Program-made: the position numbers and the translations under genes
NCBI RefSeq assembly: GCF_003635165.1
Contig: NZ_ML058607.1
Span: forward strand, 62,001 to 126,000
Length of the DNA stretch: 64,000 nt
Reading direction: 5' to 3'
DNA from: Burkholderia sp. Nafp2/4-1b
GTDB lineage: Bacteria; Pseudomonadota; Gammaproteobacteria; Burkholderiales; Burkholderiaceae
Part shown: one piece after another, positions 26,785 through 35,565 of the stretch
How the letters are laid out: each line of letters opens with the position of its first letter
Numbering within the stretch: the stretch's first letter is position 1
The notes under the pieces: model-generated
The model's input: the letters and a program-made list of their open reading frames with translations, nothing else
What the model was told of the DNA's origin: nothing
Database searches by the model: none

Positions 26785-27935
26785 GCCGTCAGCACCATCA
26801 CGTCGTCTGCATCCCAGCACACGGAGACCTCTTCTCCCGTGACGGGCGGATGTTCGCTCGTCACGCCAGCGACCGGCACATACGACAGCAACGTCCTGCC
26901 GCCCGGAAGCGCGACGTGGAAGCTCGAATAATCGCCCATGTATACCGTGTCGACGACCGTGCCGACAGCGCAGTTGCGCTCACCGGCAATCCGGCGGCGC
27001 GAGACCCTGACCCGGGTCGGCCGGACCGAAACGGCGACCGCCATGCCAGGCGACCCCGTGATGCCATGGCCGACGTATATCTCGGATTCGAGTTGCTCGC
27101 AGCGGATCACCGTATGATCCGGACTGCTCTCGTGCACGGTTCCCTCCAGAATGTTGGTCGTACCGATGAAACTCGCCGTGAATCGGCAGTTCGGAAATTC
27201 GTAGACATCGCGAGGCGTTCCCGTCTGCACGATGTTGCCGGCGCTCATGATCGCGAGGCGATCGGCCATGGCCATGGCCTCCTCCTGATCGTGCGTCACC
27301 ATGATGCAGGTCACGCCGACCTTCTCGATGATTTTCACGAGTTCCAGCTGGGTCTGCTGGCGAATTTGCCGATCCAGCGCTGACATCGGTTCATCGAGAA
27401 GCAGGAGCTTCGGCTGCTTCGCCAGCGACCGCGCAAGCGCGACACGCTGTTGCTGCCCGCCAGAAAGCTGATCGGGCCGCCGGTTCGCGAACGAGGCCAT
27501 CTGCACCAGTTCGAGCATCTGCATGACGCGCTCCCTGCGGGCAGGCCGTGTCATCTTTTCCCATTTCAGACCGAATGCGACGTTCTGCGCGACGCTCAGA
27601 TGCGGAAACAGCGCATACGACTGAAACATCATGTTGACCGGCCGTCGATAGGGTGGGCATTCCGTGATATCCGTGCCATCGATGAGAATGCGGCCGGAAG
27701 TCGGTGTCTCGAAGCCGGCCAGCATGCGCAGCAACGTCGACTTTCCGCATCCGGAACTGCCCAGCAGCGCGAAAAGTTCGCCCTTGCCGACGCGGAGGTC
27801 GACCTCGTGAACAGCAACCGCATCGCCGAACTTCTTGACCAGCTTCTCGATGCGGACGAAACCGGCGTCGCTGCGCGCCGGGTCGCTTGGGGTGGCCGGC
27901 CGCTGCAACAGCGGTGAGGCATCGGTGAGATTCAT
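26781..27935 (-). CDS. Spermidine/putrescine-type ABC ATPase (PotA/PotG-like)
   Basis: 384-residue ATPase. Walker A GSSGCGKST at about 59-67, Q-loop MFQSYALFPH, signature LSGGQQQRVALARSLA, Walker B LLLLDEPMSALD and switch His in VTHDQEEAM. The C-terminal TOBE domain (about 300-384) ends in VSVCWDADDVMVL as in PotG. ATG 27935 was chosen because the protein then starts at the usual length; a frame extending to 27986 lacks a ribosome binding site. Energises uptake through the two permeases that follow with 4-base overlaps. Confidence 0.93.
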   Translation of the reverse strand: MNLTDASPLLQRPATPSDPARSDAGFVRIEKLVKKFGDAVAVHEVDLRVGKGELFALLGSSGCGKSTLLRMLAGFETPTSGRILIDGTDITECPPYRRPVNMMFQSYALFPHLSVAQNVAFGLKWEKMTRPARRERVMQMLELVQMASFANRRPDQLSGGQQQRVALARSLAKQPKLLLLDEPMSALDRQIRQQTQLELVKIIEKVGVTCIMVTHDQEEAMAMADRLAIMSAGNIVQTGTPRDVYEFPNCRFTASFIGTTNILEGTVHESSPDHTVIRCEQLESEIYVGHGITGSPGMAVAVSVRPTRVRVSRRRIAGERNCAVGTVVDTVYMGDYSSFHVALPGGRTLLSYVPVAGVTSEHPPVTGEEVSVCWDADDVMVLTA

Positions 27936-27994
27936 GGATTGCTCGCTTGCCTGAAAATGAAACCGGATTGCGCCGGTACGCGTCATGCGCGATG

Positions 27995-29476
27995 TCAGAA
28001 CGTATAGACCAGCGTCGTTCCGATCACGTCATTGCTTTTCCGCCACGAGCCGTCGGCGCGCTGGAACACGTTCTTGTTTGCCCAGTCATGACGGTATTCG
28101 ACCTTGATCGTGTAGTTCACGGCCGGATAGAACATCAGATCGAACGCGACGTCCTGCCGGTTGGCCCCGCGACATTCGAGCCCGTTGTTGCTCGACGCGG
28201 CCAGACAGGACGGGTCGATGCCGAAGCCGTTCAGGCCGTCGGTTCCGGCCGAGGCCATGCCCGACAACGCACTGCCGCCGACATAAGTATTCCCGCCACC
28301 GCCACCGTTGCGGCTGTTGTTCAGATAATCCCAGCGCAGCGCGACGCCCATCAGCCCGATCGTCGGCAGGTGCCATTTGCGCGTGTACAGCATCGAAAGC
28401 CCCCACCACGTCGCATCCTGTCCGTTCCATGCTGCATGCTTCTGCTTGCCGACGTCGAATTCCGCGTTGAACGTCGTGTCCGCGACCGAGTAGGTCGCAT
28501 CGATGTCCATGAACATGTAGGTCGAAAACGGCGACGCGGCCGTGCAGTTGTAGCCGAACCCTCCCGACGTGCACTCCCCGCCGGCATTGCCCGAATAGAT
28601 CGCCTGCCGGCCGATTGCACCCGCCCAGCCCACGTCCCAGGCCCCCTTGCTGCGATCGATCCGCCAGTTGATCATCGGCGTGAGACTCGTATGCACGCGT
28701 CCGCTCGAATCGGATGCAATCGCCGCGTGCGTCAGGTTCTGCGCATTGCCGACGATCACCTTCCAGGTGTAATCGCCCTTGGACCCGTTGTATCCGGCGC
28801 CGACGAAATAGCCGGGAATGCTGAAGTCGTACAGGAGGTTGTGCGTCAGCGTAGGCAGCAGGTTGGATTGCTGCGATTCGTAGCCCGCGACGCTGGGCAT
28901 GAGGCCGAACAGAAACTGGTTCGTGTCGTCGTGCGGGATCGTCACGAAGGCCGTATTGAAGATGTTGTTGCCCCTGGCGCCGTCGAGCGTCGTATTGCCG
29001 GCGCCCCGGTTGGGCTGAATCTGGATTTCGGCCGAAGGCGCGGTGGGCCCGACGCCGAACGTCTTCTTGATGTCGAGGTACACGTCGCCCATGTTGCCGC
29101 CATAGTACGTATACCCGCTGTTGTGATCGAGAAACGAAACGCCGCCGCTGCGCGCGTTCCGGTTGTACAGATACATCGGGTCCAGATAGCCGGTGATCGA
29201 CAGGCCGGCGGTCGGCCCCTCGCTCGCCGCCGTGCTCAGCGTCTCGACCTGCAGATTCTGTCTGGCCACCTGCTGCTTGAGATCGGCGAATTCCGCCTCC
29301 GAAACGCCCGGACTCGCGCTCCCCGACTTCACCGGCGCATCCTTCGCGGACCGCTCCAGACTGTCCACCTTTCTTTGCAATACCTGCAATTGCGCCTTCA
29401 GCTCGTCGACGACCGCATCCGCGTGGGAAACCGCCGGCACGCAAGCCACCAGCAACGCTCCAATCCGCCTTTTCAT
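27995..29476 (-). CDS. DUF3138 family outer-membrane beta-barrel protein
   Basis: 493 residues. A signal peptide (MKRRIGALLVACVPAVSHA) leads into a short coiled coil, DELKAQLQVLQRKVDSLERS, and a long beta-rich barrel ending in IGTTLVYTF with terminal Phe. This is the DUF3138 family of Burkholderiales, likely a porin-like channel. ATG 29476 has AGGAG seven bases upstream. Its position between the binding-protein gene and the ATPase gene of an ABC importer is unusual and implies that it provides outer-membrane entry for the same substrate. A recurrent motif ATTTCGTTATGCA lies just upstream. Confidence 0.87.
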   Translation of the reverse strand: MKRRIGALLVACVPAVSHADAVVDELKAQLQVLQRKVDSLERSAKDAPVKSGSASPGVSEAEFADLKQQVARQNLQVETLSTAASEGPTAGLSITGYLDPMYLYNRNARSGGVSFLDHNSGYTYYGGNMGDVYLDIKKTFGVGPTAPSAEIQIQPNRGAGNTTLDGARGNNIFNTAFVTIPHDDTNQFLFGLMPSVAGYESQQSNLLPTLTHNLLYDFSIPGYFVGAGYNGSKGDYTWKVIVGNAQNLTHAAIASDSSGRVHTSLTPMINWRIDRSKGAWDVGWAGAIGRQAIYSGNAGGECTSGGFGYNCTAASPFSTYMFMDIDATYSVADTTFNAEFDVGKQKHAAWNGQDATWWGLSMLYTRKWHLPTIGLMGVALRWDYLNNSRNGGGGGNTYVGGSALSGMASAGTDGLNGFGIDPSCLAASSNNGLECRGANRQDVAFDLMFYPAVNYTIKVEYRHDWANKNVFQRADGSWRKSNDVIGTTLVYTF

Positions 29477-29501
29477 CTCGTGTCTCCTCACCCTGCCAAT
29501 T

Positions 29502-29514
29502 ATTTCGTTATGCA
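29502..29514 (-). promoter_or_regulatory. ATTTCGTTATGCA motif upstream of DUF3138 gene
   Basis: Thirteen bases identical to the motif upstream of the OPT gene (22224-22236), here 26 bases before the DUF3138 start and within an AT-rich patch. Here the right half-site is imperfect (AATC instead of TAAC). It may be a shared operator or an internal promoter for the outer-membrane protein gene. Confidence 0.35.
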
Positions 29515-29541
29515 AATCAATAAGCCTGGCATTCATCGCGT

Positions 29542-29564
29542 GCGACGCCGCCATGCGGCGTCGC
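29542..29564 (-). terminator. Hairpin after binding-protein gene (mRNA stability or attenuation)
   Basis: GCGACGCCGC-CAT-GCGGCGTCGC is a perfect 10-bp stem with a 3-base loop, six bases beyond the stop of the periplasmic binding-protein gene and before the DUF3138 gene. No T tract follows. It probably protects the binding-protein message or attenuates read-through. Confidence 0.55.
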
Positions 29565-29570
29565 TTCCGC

Positions 29571-30689
29571 CTATCGGCCGGCCTTCAGCTCGAGGTAATC
29601 CCGATTGATCTGACGCATCAGGGAGATCGGCAACGGCTTCTCGAGCGTCACCCGCTTCATATCCTCCGGCGGCGGAAAGATGGCCGGATCATTCATGATC
29701 TTCGGATCGATCAGCGGGCGCGCCGCGCTGACCGAGGTCGGGTACTTGAGCTCATTGGTCTGCATGGCCGATACATCCGCGCGCAACATGAAATCGATGA
29801 ACTTCATCGCGTTTTCCTTGTGCGGCGCCCCCGCGGGAATGGCGAACATGTCGACCCAGAGCGGCGCACCCTCCTTCGGAATGACGAAGGTCAGATCGAA
29901 TTTCCGTCCGGCCGCCTTCGCCTGGAGCTTCGCCGTTTGCGCGTCGCCGGAATATGCCACGGCGGCGCACACGTCTCCGCCCGCAAGATCCGCGATATAG
30001 CTGGACGAGCTGAACTGTGTGACGTACGGGCGAATCGCCTTGAGCTTTTCCAACGCGGTCTTGAAGTCCTTCGGATCCTGCGTATCGGGATTGAGCTTCG
30101 CTCCGAACAACGCATCCTGGAAAGTCTCGCCGCCGTTGTCCTGCAGCGAGATCCCGCACGACTTCAGCTTGCCGGCCCACTTCGGGTCGAACAGCATGTC
30201 CCAGCTGTTCAGCGGAGCGTCCGTGCCAGCGCGCTTCCTGACCTCGGTCAGGTTGTAGGCCAATCCCGTGATGCCCCACACGTACGGCACGCCATATTCG
30301 CCCTTGGGATCGTTGACCTTGATCAGATTCACGATCTGAGGATCGAGATTCTTTAGATTCGGCAACTTCGTCAGGTCCAGCCGCGCGAACAGGCCGGCCT
30401 CCTTTTCCTTCGCGAAATAGTTGTTGCTCGGCACGACAATATCGTAGTCGGACCGCCCCGCGAGCAGCTTGGTCATCAGCGTGTCGTCGGTGTCGTAGAC
30501 GTCGTACGTCACCTTGATGCCCGTTTCCTTCTCGAACTTGTCGACGGTGCCCGGCGCGATGTTCTCCGAAAAGTTGTAGACATGGAGTACTTTGGCGTCG
30601 TCGGCATGCGCCACCGTGCAGCAGATCGCCGCCGTGATTGCGCACGAAACCGCCGCGCGGATCGCCTTCAGACTGGATTGAGTAAACAT
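29571..30689 (-). CDS. Spermidine/putrescine-type periplasmic binding protein (PotD/PotF-like)
   Basis: 372 residues with a Sec signal peptide (ending TVAHADD). After it comes VLHVYNFSENIAPGTVDKFE, very close to the PotF/SpuD start VYNWSDYIAPDT, then KVTYDVYDTDDTLMTKLLAG and YDIVVPSNNYFAKEKEAG. Replacement of the Trp-Ser-Asp-Tyr set by Phe-Ser-Glu-Asn at the polyamine-clasping site suggests a ligand other than putrescine. ATG 30689 has AGGTG about eight bases upstream; a frame much longer upstream is only a shadow on the hydantoinase gene. It lies 11 bases after that gene. Confidence 0.92.
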   Translation of the reverse strand: MFTQSSLKAIRAAVSCAITAAICCTVAHADDAKVLHVYNFSENIAPGTVDKFEKETGIKVTYDVYDTDDTLMTKLLAGRSDYDIVVPSNNYFAKEKEAGLFARLDLTKLPNLKNLDPQIVNLIKVNDPKGEYGVPYVWGITGLAYNLTEVRKRAGTDAPLNSWDMLFDPKWAGKLKSCGISLQDNGGETFQDALFGAKLNPDTQDPKDFKTALEKLKAIRPYVTQFSSSSYIADLAGGDVCAAVAYSGDAQTAKLQAKAAGRKFDLTFVIPKEGAPLWVDMFAIPAGAPHKENAMKFIDFMLRADVSAMQTNELKYPTSVSAARPLIDPKIMNDPAIFPPPEDMKRVTLEKPLPISLMRQINRDYLELKAGR

Positions 30690-30700
30690 GGCTGTTGCAC

Positions 30701-32281
30701 CTATCGAAGATGTGAAGGGTTCGCCTGCGACACGAGGCGGCCGGCCACCTTGAATCGGATCCGCGTTGCATTGCCGGGGAGATAGGAAAGCGGCACATCC
30801 TCCTGCTCGAGGATCTCGACCGTGGCCGGATCGGCGCCCGCGTGAACGGCAGCCCGGATCGCTTCCTCGCGCAAGGATGCCAGCGTCTCGTCGCGGCTGT
30901 CGTCGCGCATCGTCACGATGCGATCCACCTCGCCGCTGACGTCGCCGATCGCTACGCCGATCGCGTTGGCCGCGCCGAAGTTGGCCGGCCGGATGACTTC
31001 GTCGGCACCATCGATGCGGTCGGGAAACAACGCGCTTCCGCCGCCGACCAGGATGACCGGCAACGGCGCACCGCTGGTCCTGATGCGTTCGACACCGCCC
31101 GCCAGTTGCCGCAGCACTGTATCGAAAGCGACCCGGCAAAAGCCGGCCGACACGTCGGGCACACGATCGCCGATGCAAAGCCCCGTGCCGAGAACCGACG
31201 CGACGTCGGTCAACGTCAGCGTCGATCCGCCGAACACCATCGCTTCGCTCGTCAGACGATAGCCGACGCTTTGCGGGCCAATCACTGGCGCGCCGTCCGG
31301 ACCGCGCGCGATCACGGTACCGCCGCCGATTCCCAGCGAAATGATGTCCGGCATCCTGAAGTTCGTCCGCACGCCGCCGATGTCGACGGCGAGTGCGGAC
31401 TGGCGCGGGAACCCCTTCATCAACATCCCGATGTCCGCGGTCGTGCCGCCAACGTCGATGACGATCGCGTCCTTGCGCCCCGACAGAAACGCCGCGCCCT
31501 TCAGCGAATTGGTCGGTCCGCACCCGATCGTGAGCACTGGGAACGCACGGGCGACCTCGGCCAGCATCAGCGTGCCGTCGTTCTGTCCGATCATCGCGCG
31601 TGCATGGTCGAGCCGCGTCGCCTTGAGCGCGTTGCCGAAACCGGTAATGACGTCCTCGATCACGTCGCCCAGCGCGGCATTCAGGATCGATGCGTTCTCG
31701 CGCGGCAGAAAGCCCACCGATCCGATCCGGTGCGAAAGCGTGACGGGAATGGCGCCGAGCTCGTCCCGCACCCACTGCTCGACCACGCATTCCTGTTCGG
31801 GATTGATGTTGGAAAACACGCCGCACACGGCAATCGCGTCGACGCTGCCGCGCCATTGGCGAACGGTGTTCCGGATCTCGCTCTCGACGAGCTTGCTGAG
31901 GAGGCGGCCGTCGTATTCGTAACCGCCGCCCACGATGCGCCATTCCAAACCGACCGCCGCCGCAAGTTCGCGCGGCCAGTTGGCCAGCGGCGGCACGGAC
32001 GCTGACGAGGGGCCGGCCAGCCGGAGCAGGCCGACGCGCTGCAGCCGTTTGCGCTCGACGATCGCATTGGTGCAATGCGTGGTGCCGAGCATCGCCAGCC
32101 CGATCTCGTCGCGCGCAATGCCGGTATCCGACAGCAACTGCTCGATGGCGGTGCGCACGCCGCCGAACACGTCGACGGTCGTCGGCACCTTTGCCGTCGC
32201 GATGCAGGTCAGGTTTTCATTCAGGATCGCGGCGTCCGTATTCGTCCCGCCGACGTCGATTCCGATTCGATAGACGGTCAT
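30701..32281 (-). CDS. Hydantoinase/oxoprolinase family protein (HyuA-like)
   Basis: 526-residue member of the hydantoinase A/5-oxoprolinase family, ATP-dependent enzymes that open cyclic amides. The N-terminal phosphate-binding motif is RIGIDVGGTNTDAAIL; a second nucleotide motif VIDVGGTTADIGMLMKG lies at about 262-278, and GGGSALFPDRIDGA near 435. It is the short, single-subunit form without the HyuB half. ATG 32281 overlaps the DUF917 gene stop by 4 bases, so both are translated together. DUF917 and HyuA-like genes often pair; the joint reaction is unknown. Confidence 0.9.
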   Translation of the reverse strand: MTVYRIGIDVGGTNTDAAILNENLTCIATAKVPTTVDVFGGVRTAIEQLLSDTGIARDEIGLAMLGTTHCTNAIVERKRLQRVGLLRLAGPSSASVPPLANWPRELAAAVGLEWRIVGGGYEYDGRLLSKLVESEIRNTVRQWRGSVDAIAVCGVFSNINPEQECVVEQWVRDELGAIPVTLSHRIGSVGFLPRENASILNAALGDVIEDVITGFGNALKATRLDHARAMIGQNDGTLMLAEVARAFPVLTIGCGPTNSLKGAAFLSGRKDAIVIDVGGTTADIGMLMKGFPRQSALAVDIGGVRTNFRMPDIISLGIGGGTVIARGPDGAPVIGPQSVGYRLTSEAMVFGGSTLTLTDVASVLGTGLCIGDRVPDVSAGFCRVAFDTVLRQLAGGVERIRTSGAPLPVILVGGGSALFPDRIDGADEVIRPANFGAANAIGVAIGDVSGEVDRIVTMRDDSRDETLASLREEAIRAAVHAGADPATVEILEQEDVPLSYLPGNATRIRFKVAGRLVSQANPSHLR

Positions 32282-33369
32282 GCGCGCCTCCTTGCGATCG
32301 ATTCGACCGGCTCGTAGTCCACTTCGTAGCCGAAATACCGGGGGCCGGTCGTCCGGACGCCCTCCTCGGTGCGCCACTGGTCGTGACACGGGCAGGCGAG
32401 TAGCGCGACACGCATGCCGTACGTCAGCGTTTCGGTCGGAATCGCGTGCCCGGTTTCATGATCGACGAGCGTGATCAGATCGGGCGTGGTCGCCAGGACG
32501 CCTTGCGCATCCCGCGCGACCAGAAACTCGTTCTGGAAATTCACGGTCACGCTGCGTCCGATGTCCTGCTCGATGCCCGCGATCGTCATCGAGCCGCGCG
32601 TGAATCCGCCCATCGTGCGACGCTTCAGGTCGACGATCTTCCCTTCGATCAGCAGGTAGCCGTTCAGCGCGTCGACCAGATCGGTCACGACGTTGCCGGT
32701 CTGACGGTCGCCGGCCCGCGAGATCAGCCGGCCGATCTCCTCGGCCAGCGTGACCGTGCCCGGTATCGCGCACCGGCGCACTTCCTCGCCGGTCAGCGGG
32801 AAATCGCAAGCCGTTGCGTTCGCGCCCATTGCATCCACCAGCGGACGGCAGAGGCGCTCCCCCCACTCGCCGTCGCACGGATGCACGGTCGCGCGATTGC
32901 CGCGCTCGTCGGCAAACGTGGCGATGCGCGCTGCCAGGCCATGCAGATGAAACGACACCATCTGGTATTCCGGAAAGGCGCGCCCCATCGCATCCGCGTC
33001 GACCACCGGCAGCCGGCGACGCGCGGCCAGAATGAGCGGCACCAGCGAATTGCCGCCGCCGATCTCGACGGGCATCGTCGCGAACGCCCGCTTGCCGAGC
33101 GCGACCTGCATATCGTCGAACACGATGTCCAGCTCCCGCCCGGACGGCAATTTTTCGATCGACACCGCGGGCGCGCCCATCATCGATGTCGGCAGGATCA
33201 GCGCGCTGGCCGGCACCTCGTTCACGTCCAGCAGTTCGATCGGGCCATTGCGGCGCATTTCGTCCAGCGCGATGTAGAGCCCGATCGCCGTATCGCCGCC
33301 GCCGCCGGTGCCCAGGACCGCAGCGCCTAGTGCGATGTTTCTGACCGCGTCTTCGTTAAGCAGCCGCAT
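32278..33369 (-). CDS. DUF917 family protein
   Basis: 363 residues, cytoplasmic. Starts MRLLNEDAVRNIALGAAVLGTGGGGDT, with the glycine-rich GTGGGGD typical of DUF917 and an MPVEIGGGNSLVPL segment; the C-terminal half is the DUF917_C beta domain (IVDLKRRTMGGFTRGSMTI). ATG 33369 has a GGGGG run six bases upstream. The family is uncharacterised but is found beside hydantoinase-like genes. First gene of the operon that continues into HyuA, the binding protein, DUF3138 and the ABC importer. Confidence 0.9.
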   Translation of the reverse strand: MRLLNEDAVRNIALGAAVLGTGGGGDTAIGLYIALDEMRRNGPIELLDVNEVPASALILPTSMMGAPAVSIEKLPSGRELDIVFDDMQVALGKRAFATMPVEIGGGNSLVPLILAARRRLPVVDADAMGRAFPEYQMVSFHLHGLAARIATFADERGNRATVHPCDGEWGERLCRPLVDAMGANATACDFPLTGEEVRRCAIPGTVTLAEEIGRLISRAGDRQTGNVVTDLVDALNGYLLIEGKIVDLKRRTMGGFTRGSMTIAGIEQDIGRSVTVNFQNEFLVARDAQGVLATTPDLITLVDHETGHAIPTETLTYGMRVALLACPCHDQWRTEEGVRTTGPRYFGYEVDYEPVESIARRRA

Positions 33370-33462
33370 GCCTGCCCCCTGCCGCGGCGCCCGGCAGACT
33401 GCCCGGTCCATTTGTCCGTCGTTCCATGTCTTGAGTGCCCCTTTGGTTCTCGGGTTGAATCG

Positions 33463-33496
33463 CCACGCCGGATGCAAAGCGCATCCGGCAGCGTGG
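33463..33496 (-). promoter_or_regulatory. Hairpin in DUF917 operon leader
   Basis: GCCGGATGC-AAAGC-GCATCCGGC (33467-33489) is a perfect 9-bp stem, extended by CCACG and GCGTGG flanks with a small bulge. It lies about 95 bases upstream of the DUF917 start in the 250-bp gap after the PucR gene. It could be a leader attenuator, a PucR operator or the terminator of an unannotated transcript; no T tract follows in the minus direction. Confidence 0.4.
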
Positions 33497-33619
33497 TACC
33501 GAGAATCGGGCGCCAAATTCGGAGGGTCATTAGACAAGATACGCAACGGGATGCGGGGCGTTTATCCCGGCGGGATAACGGGGCAGTCGCGCAGCGCAGC
33601 CTTGCGGGGCGAAACCGCG

Positions 33620-35197
33620 TCAGCCGGCGCTGCGCGACAGCTTCAGCGCGAAGTGCAGCGCGAACTGGGCGCCGTCCCGGATGGGCACGCAACCGACGAT
33701 CTGCTCGATCTTGTCCAGTCGGTATTTGAGCGTCTTCGGGTGAATGCCGAGGCGATGGGCCGCCAGTTTATGCGACTGGCCCGCATCGAAGAAGGTTTCC
33801 AGCGTGCGCACGAGTTCGCTATCCTGCGCCCGGTCGTGACTCGCGAGCGCACCGACCATGCCGTCGATCCAGCGTCGCGCGGCCGGCTGCGATGCGATCT
33901 GGCGGAACAACACGTCGAGCGCGACGTCGTCGTACGCAACCGGGCCTTCGGCCAGCGCGGCGGCATCGAGCGCCAATACCGCCTGGGCATCCAGCACGCT
34001 GCGATAGAGGTCCAACGCGGAATCGACCGGCGCGCCGCATGCGATCCGCCAGGTCTCGCGGCCGGTATCCGCGAGGCGCTCCCAGATCCGGCGAAGCCGC
34101 ATGTCGATCGCCTGCCGCACGCCGCCGGCCGACGCGCCGCGCGGAATCGACGGCAACCAGAGCAAGCGAGCGTCCCACTCGAACACCAGCGGCTTCGATT
34201 CGATTGCATAGATTGCACGCCAGATCGCCCGGCCTCTTGCCTCAAGCGGCGTCGACGCATCGCACGATGGCCGCGCGGGCTCGAACAGAACCGCGACGCT
34301 CAGCGACGACTGATCGAGCGACTTCGCCAGCGCCAGCGCATTCGCCCGGTCGACGTCGCCCGCGGCGAGATGCACGAGCCAGTCCCTGAACGGTTCGGCG
34401 TAGGCCTCGTCGGCCACGCGCTGTTTCGTCAGTTCCAGCGTGAGAAGTGCCGCCGCCTGTTCCATCGTCGCGACTTCCAGCGGACTGGGCTCCTGGCCGT
34501 CGGGCACGTTCACGATCAGGTAACCGTCGACCGGCGTATCGGGCCGGCGGCCGAGGGCAACCATCCAAGCAGCCTTCCTGACGACGGTCCGGGTCGGGAC
34601 AATGGATGCCGGCAGATTGGCGGCGATGTCGGCGGCGCTCCAATCGTCCGACGCCGCATAGAGCACGCCGCGATCGTCCAGCACGGCAACCGAGCGTCGC
34701 AGAACACGCGCGAGCAAGGACACGAGCGTATTCAATCCGCCGCCATTCAGCATTTCCGTCAGCAATTGCTGCTGAATCGCGCCGGCCTCGCGCGCGACGT
34801 AACCGTCCTCACGCTGAACGGCGCAAATGAGCGGGGTAAGGATCTCCGCGTAATCGACGCTGAGCGGAAGTTCGAACAGTGGCAGTGAGAGTTCGTCCGC
34901 CATCCGCAATACCGCCGGCTGCAACGGATCGATCAGCCCGGCCTGAAACACAAGTGCCGCACAACCGCCGCGGCTCAATTGCCTGATCAGCGCGAGTTGC
35001 CGATTCGTGTCACTTCCGGTAAAGCTCAGTGTCGTCAAGAACAGATGATTGCGAATGTCCCACTCTTCTTCGTACTCGGTGACCGTCTCGAGCACATTCA
35101 CATGATTCACCACATTCGACTGGCCGCCCTTGCCGGCGATCAGGCGTGCCTCCTTCATCCCGCCGATGCGGGACGCCTCGTCGACCGTCATTCCCAT
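33620..35197 (-). CDS. PucR-family transcriptional regulator
   Basis: 525 residues. The N-terminal PucR domain (about 5-125, MKEARLIAGKGGQSNVVNHVNVLE and LVFQAGLIDPLQPAVL) is followed by a GGDEF-like middle region and the C-terminal PucR helix-turn-helix, KLAAHRLGIHPKTLKYRLDKIEQIVG (about 478-503). Such regulators control purine, hydantoin and amino acid catabolism. The start may be ATG 35197 or 35191; ATG 35197 has GGGAAA nearby. Encoded upstream of, and on the same strand as, the DUF917/HyuA/ABC operon, which it likely controls. Confidence 0.9.
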   Translation of the reverse strand: MGMTVDEASRIGGMKEARLIAGKGGQSNVVNHVNVLETVTEYEEEWDIRNHLFLTTLSFTGSDTNRQLALIRQLSRGGCAALVFQAGLIDPLQPAVLRMADELSLPLFELPLSVDYAEILTPLICAVQREDGYVAREAGAIQQQLLTEMLNGGGLNTLVSLLARVLRRSVAVLDDRGVLYAASDDWSAADIAANLPASIVPTRTVVRKAAWMVALGRRPDTPVDGYLIVNVPDGQEPSPLEVATMEQAAALLTLELTKQRVADEAYAEPFRDWLVHLAAGDVDRANALALAKSLDQSSLSVAVLFEPARPSCDASTPLEARGRAIWRAIYAIESKPLVFEWDARLLWLPSIPRGASAGGVRQAIDMRLRRIWERLADTGRETWRIACGAPVDSALDLYRSVLDAQAVLALDAAALAEGPVAYDDVALDVLFRQIASQPAARRWIDGMVGALASHDRAQDSELVRTLETFFDAGQSHKLAAHRLGIHPKTLKYRLDKIEQIVGCVPIRDGAQFALHFALKLSRSAG

Positions 35198-35481
35198 ACC
35201 GTTTCCCGTGTACTCCGGCGTCGACTGCCACTTCGTTCGGACAGCCGGTTCTACGCCGCGAAGTGCGGGATGATACTCAGCCAATACGGGTTTGGGGAGC
35301 CTTGGATTTCGAGGACTGGGAAGCGGGGCTGGGCGCGGCATGCCGGCGCGAGCGATATTGATGTCCAGCGTGATGTCTGTCGCTGCCAGCAACCCGCCCC
35401 GACGACCTGCGCCTGGATCGCAGTAGAGCTTTCGCCATGGTCATCGAAGCGCTGCTTGCGAAGGGAAAGCACCGTGCAAAC

Positions 35482-35533
35482 TGTGGAGAAATTCATGAAA
35501 CTTCCGCCTGGAAGTTTTATGAATTTCTCCACA
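35482..35533. repeat. Near-perfect 24-bp inverted repeat (hairpin)
   Basis: Left arm 35482-35505 (TGTGGAGAAATTCATG...) and right arm 35510-35533 pair at 23 of 24 positions with a 4-base GCCT loop. The arms are AT-rich, unlike the surrounding DNA. There is no T tract on either side and the nearest gene end is over 300 bases away, so a simple terminator is unlikely. It may be a protein-binding or recombination site, a small structured RNA, or abutting ends of a lost mobile element. Confidence 0.8.
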
Positions 35534-35565
35534 AAAGTGGCCGGAATACCCGGGAATCCATGACT

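Noticed and set aside
29571..32075. 834-codon frame suggesting a fused binding protein
   Set aside because: The upstream half is a shadow of the hydantoinase gene; a signal peptide begins at 30689.
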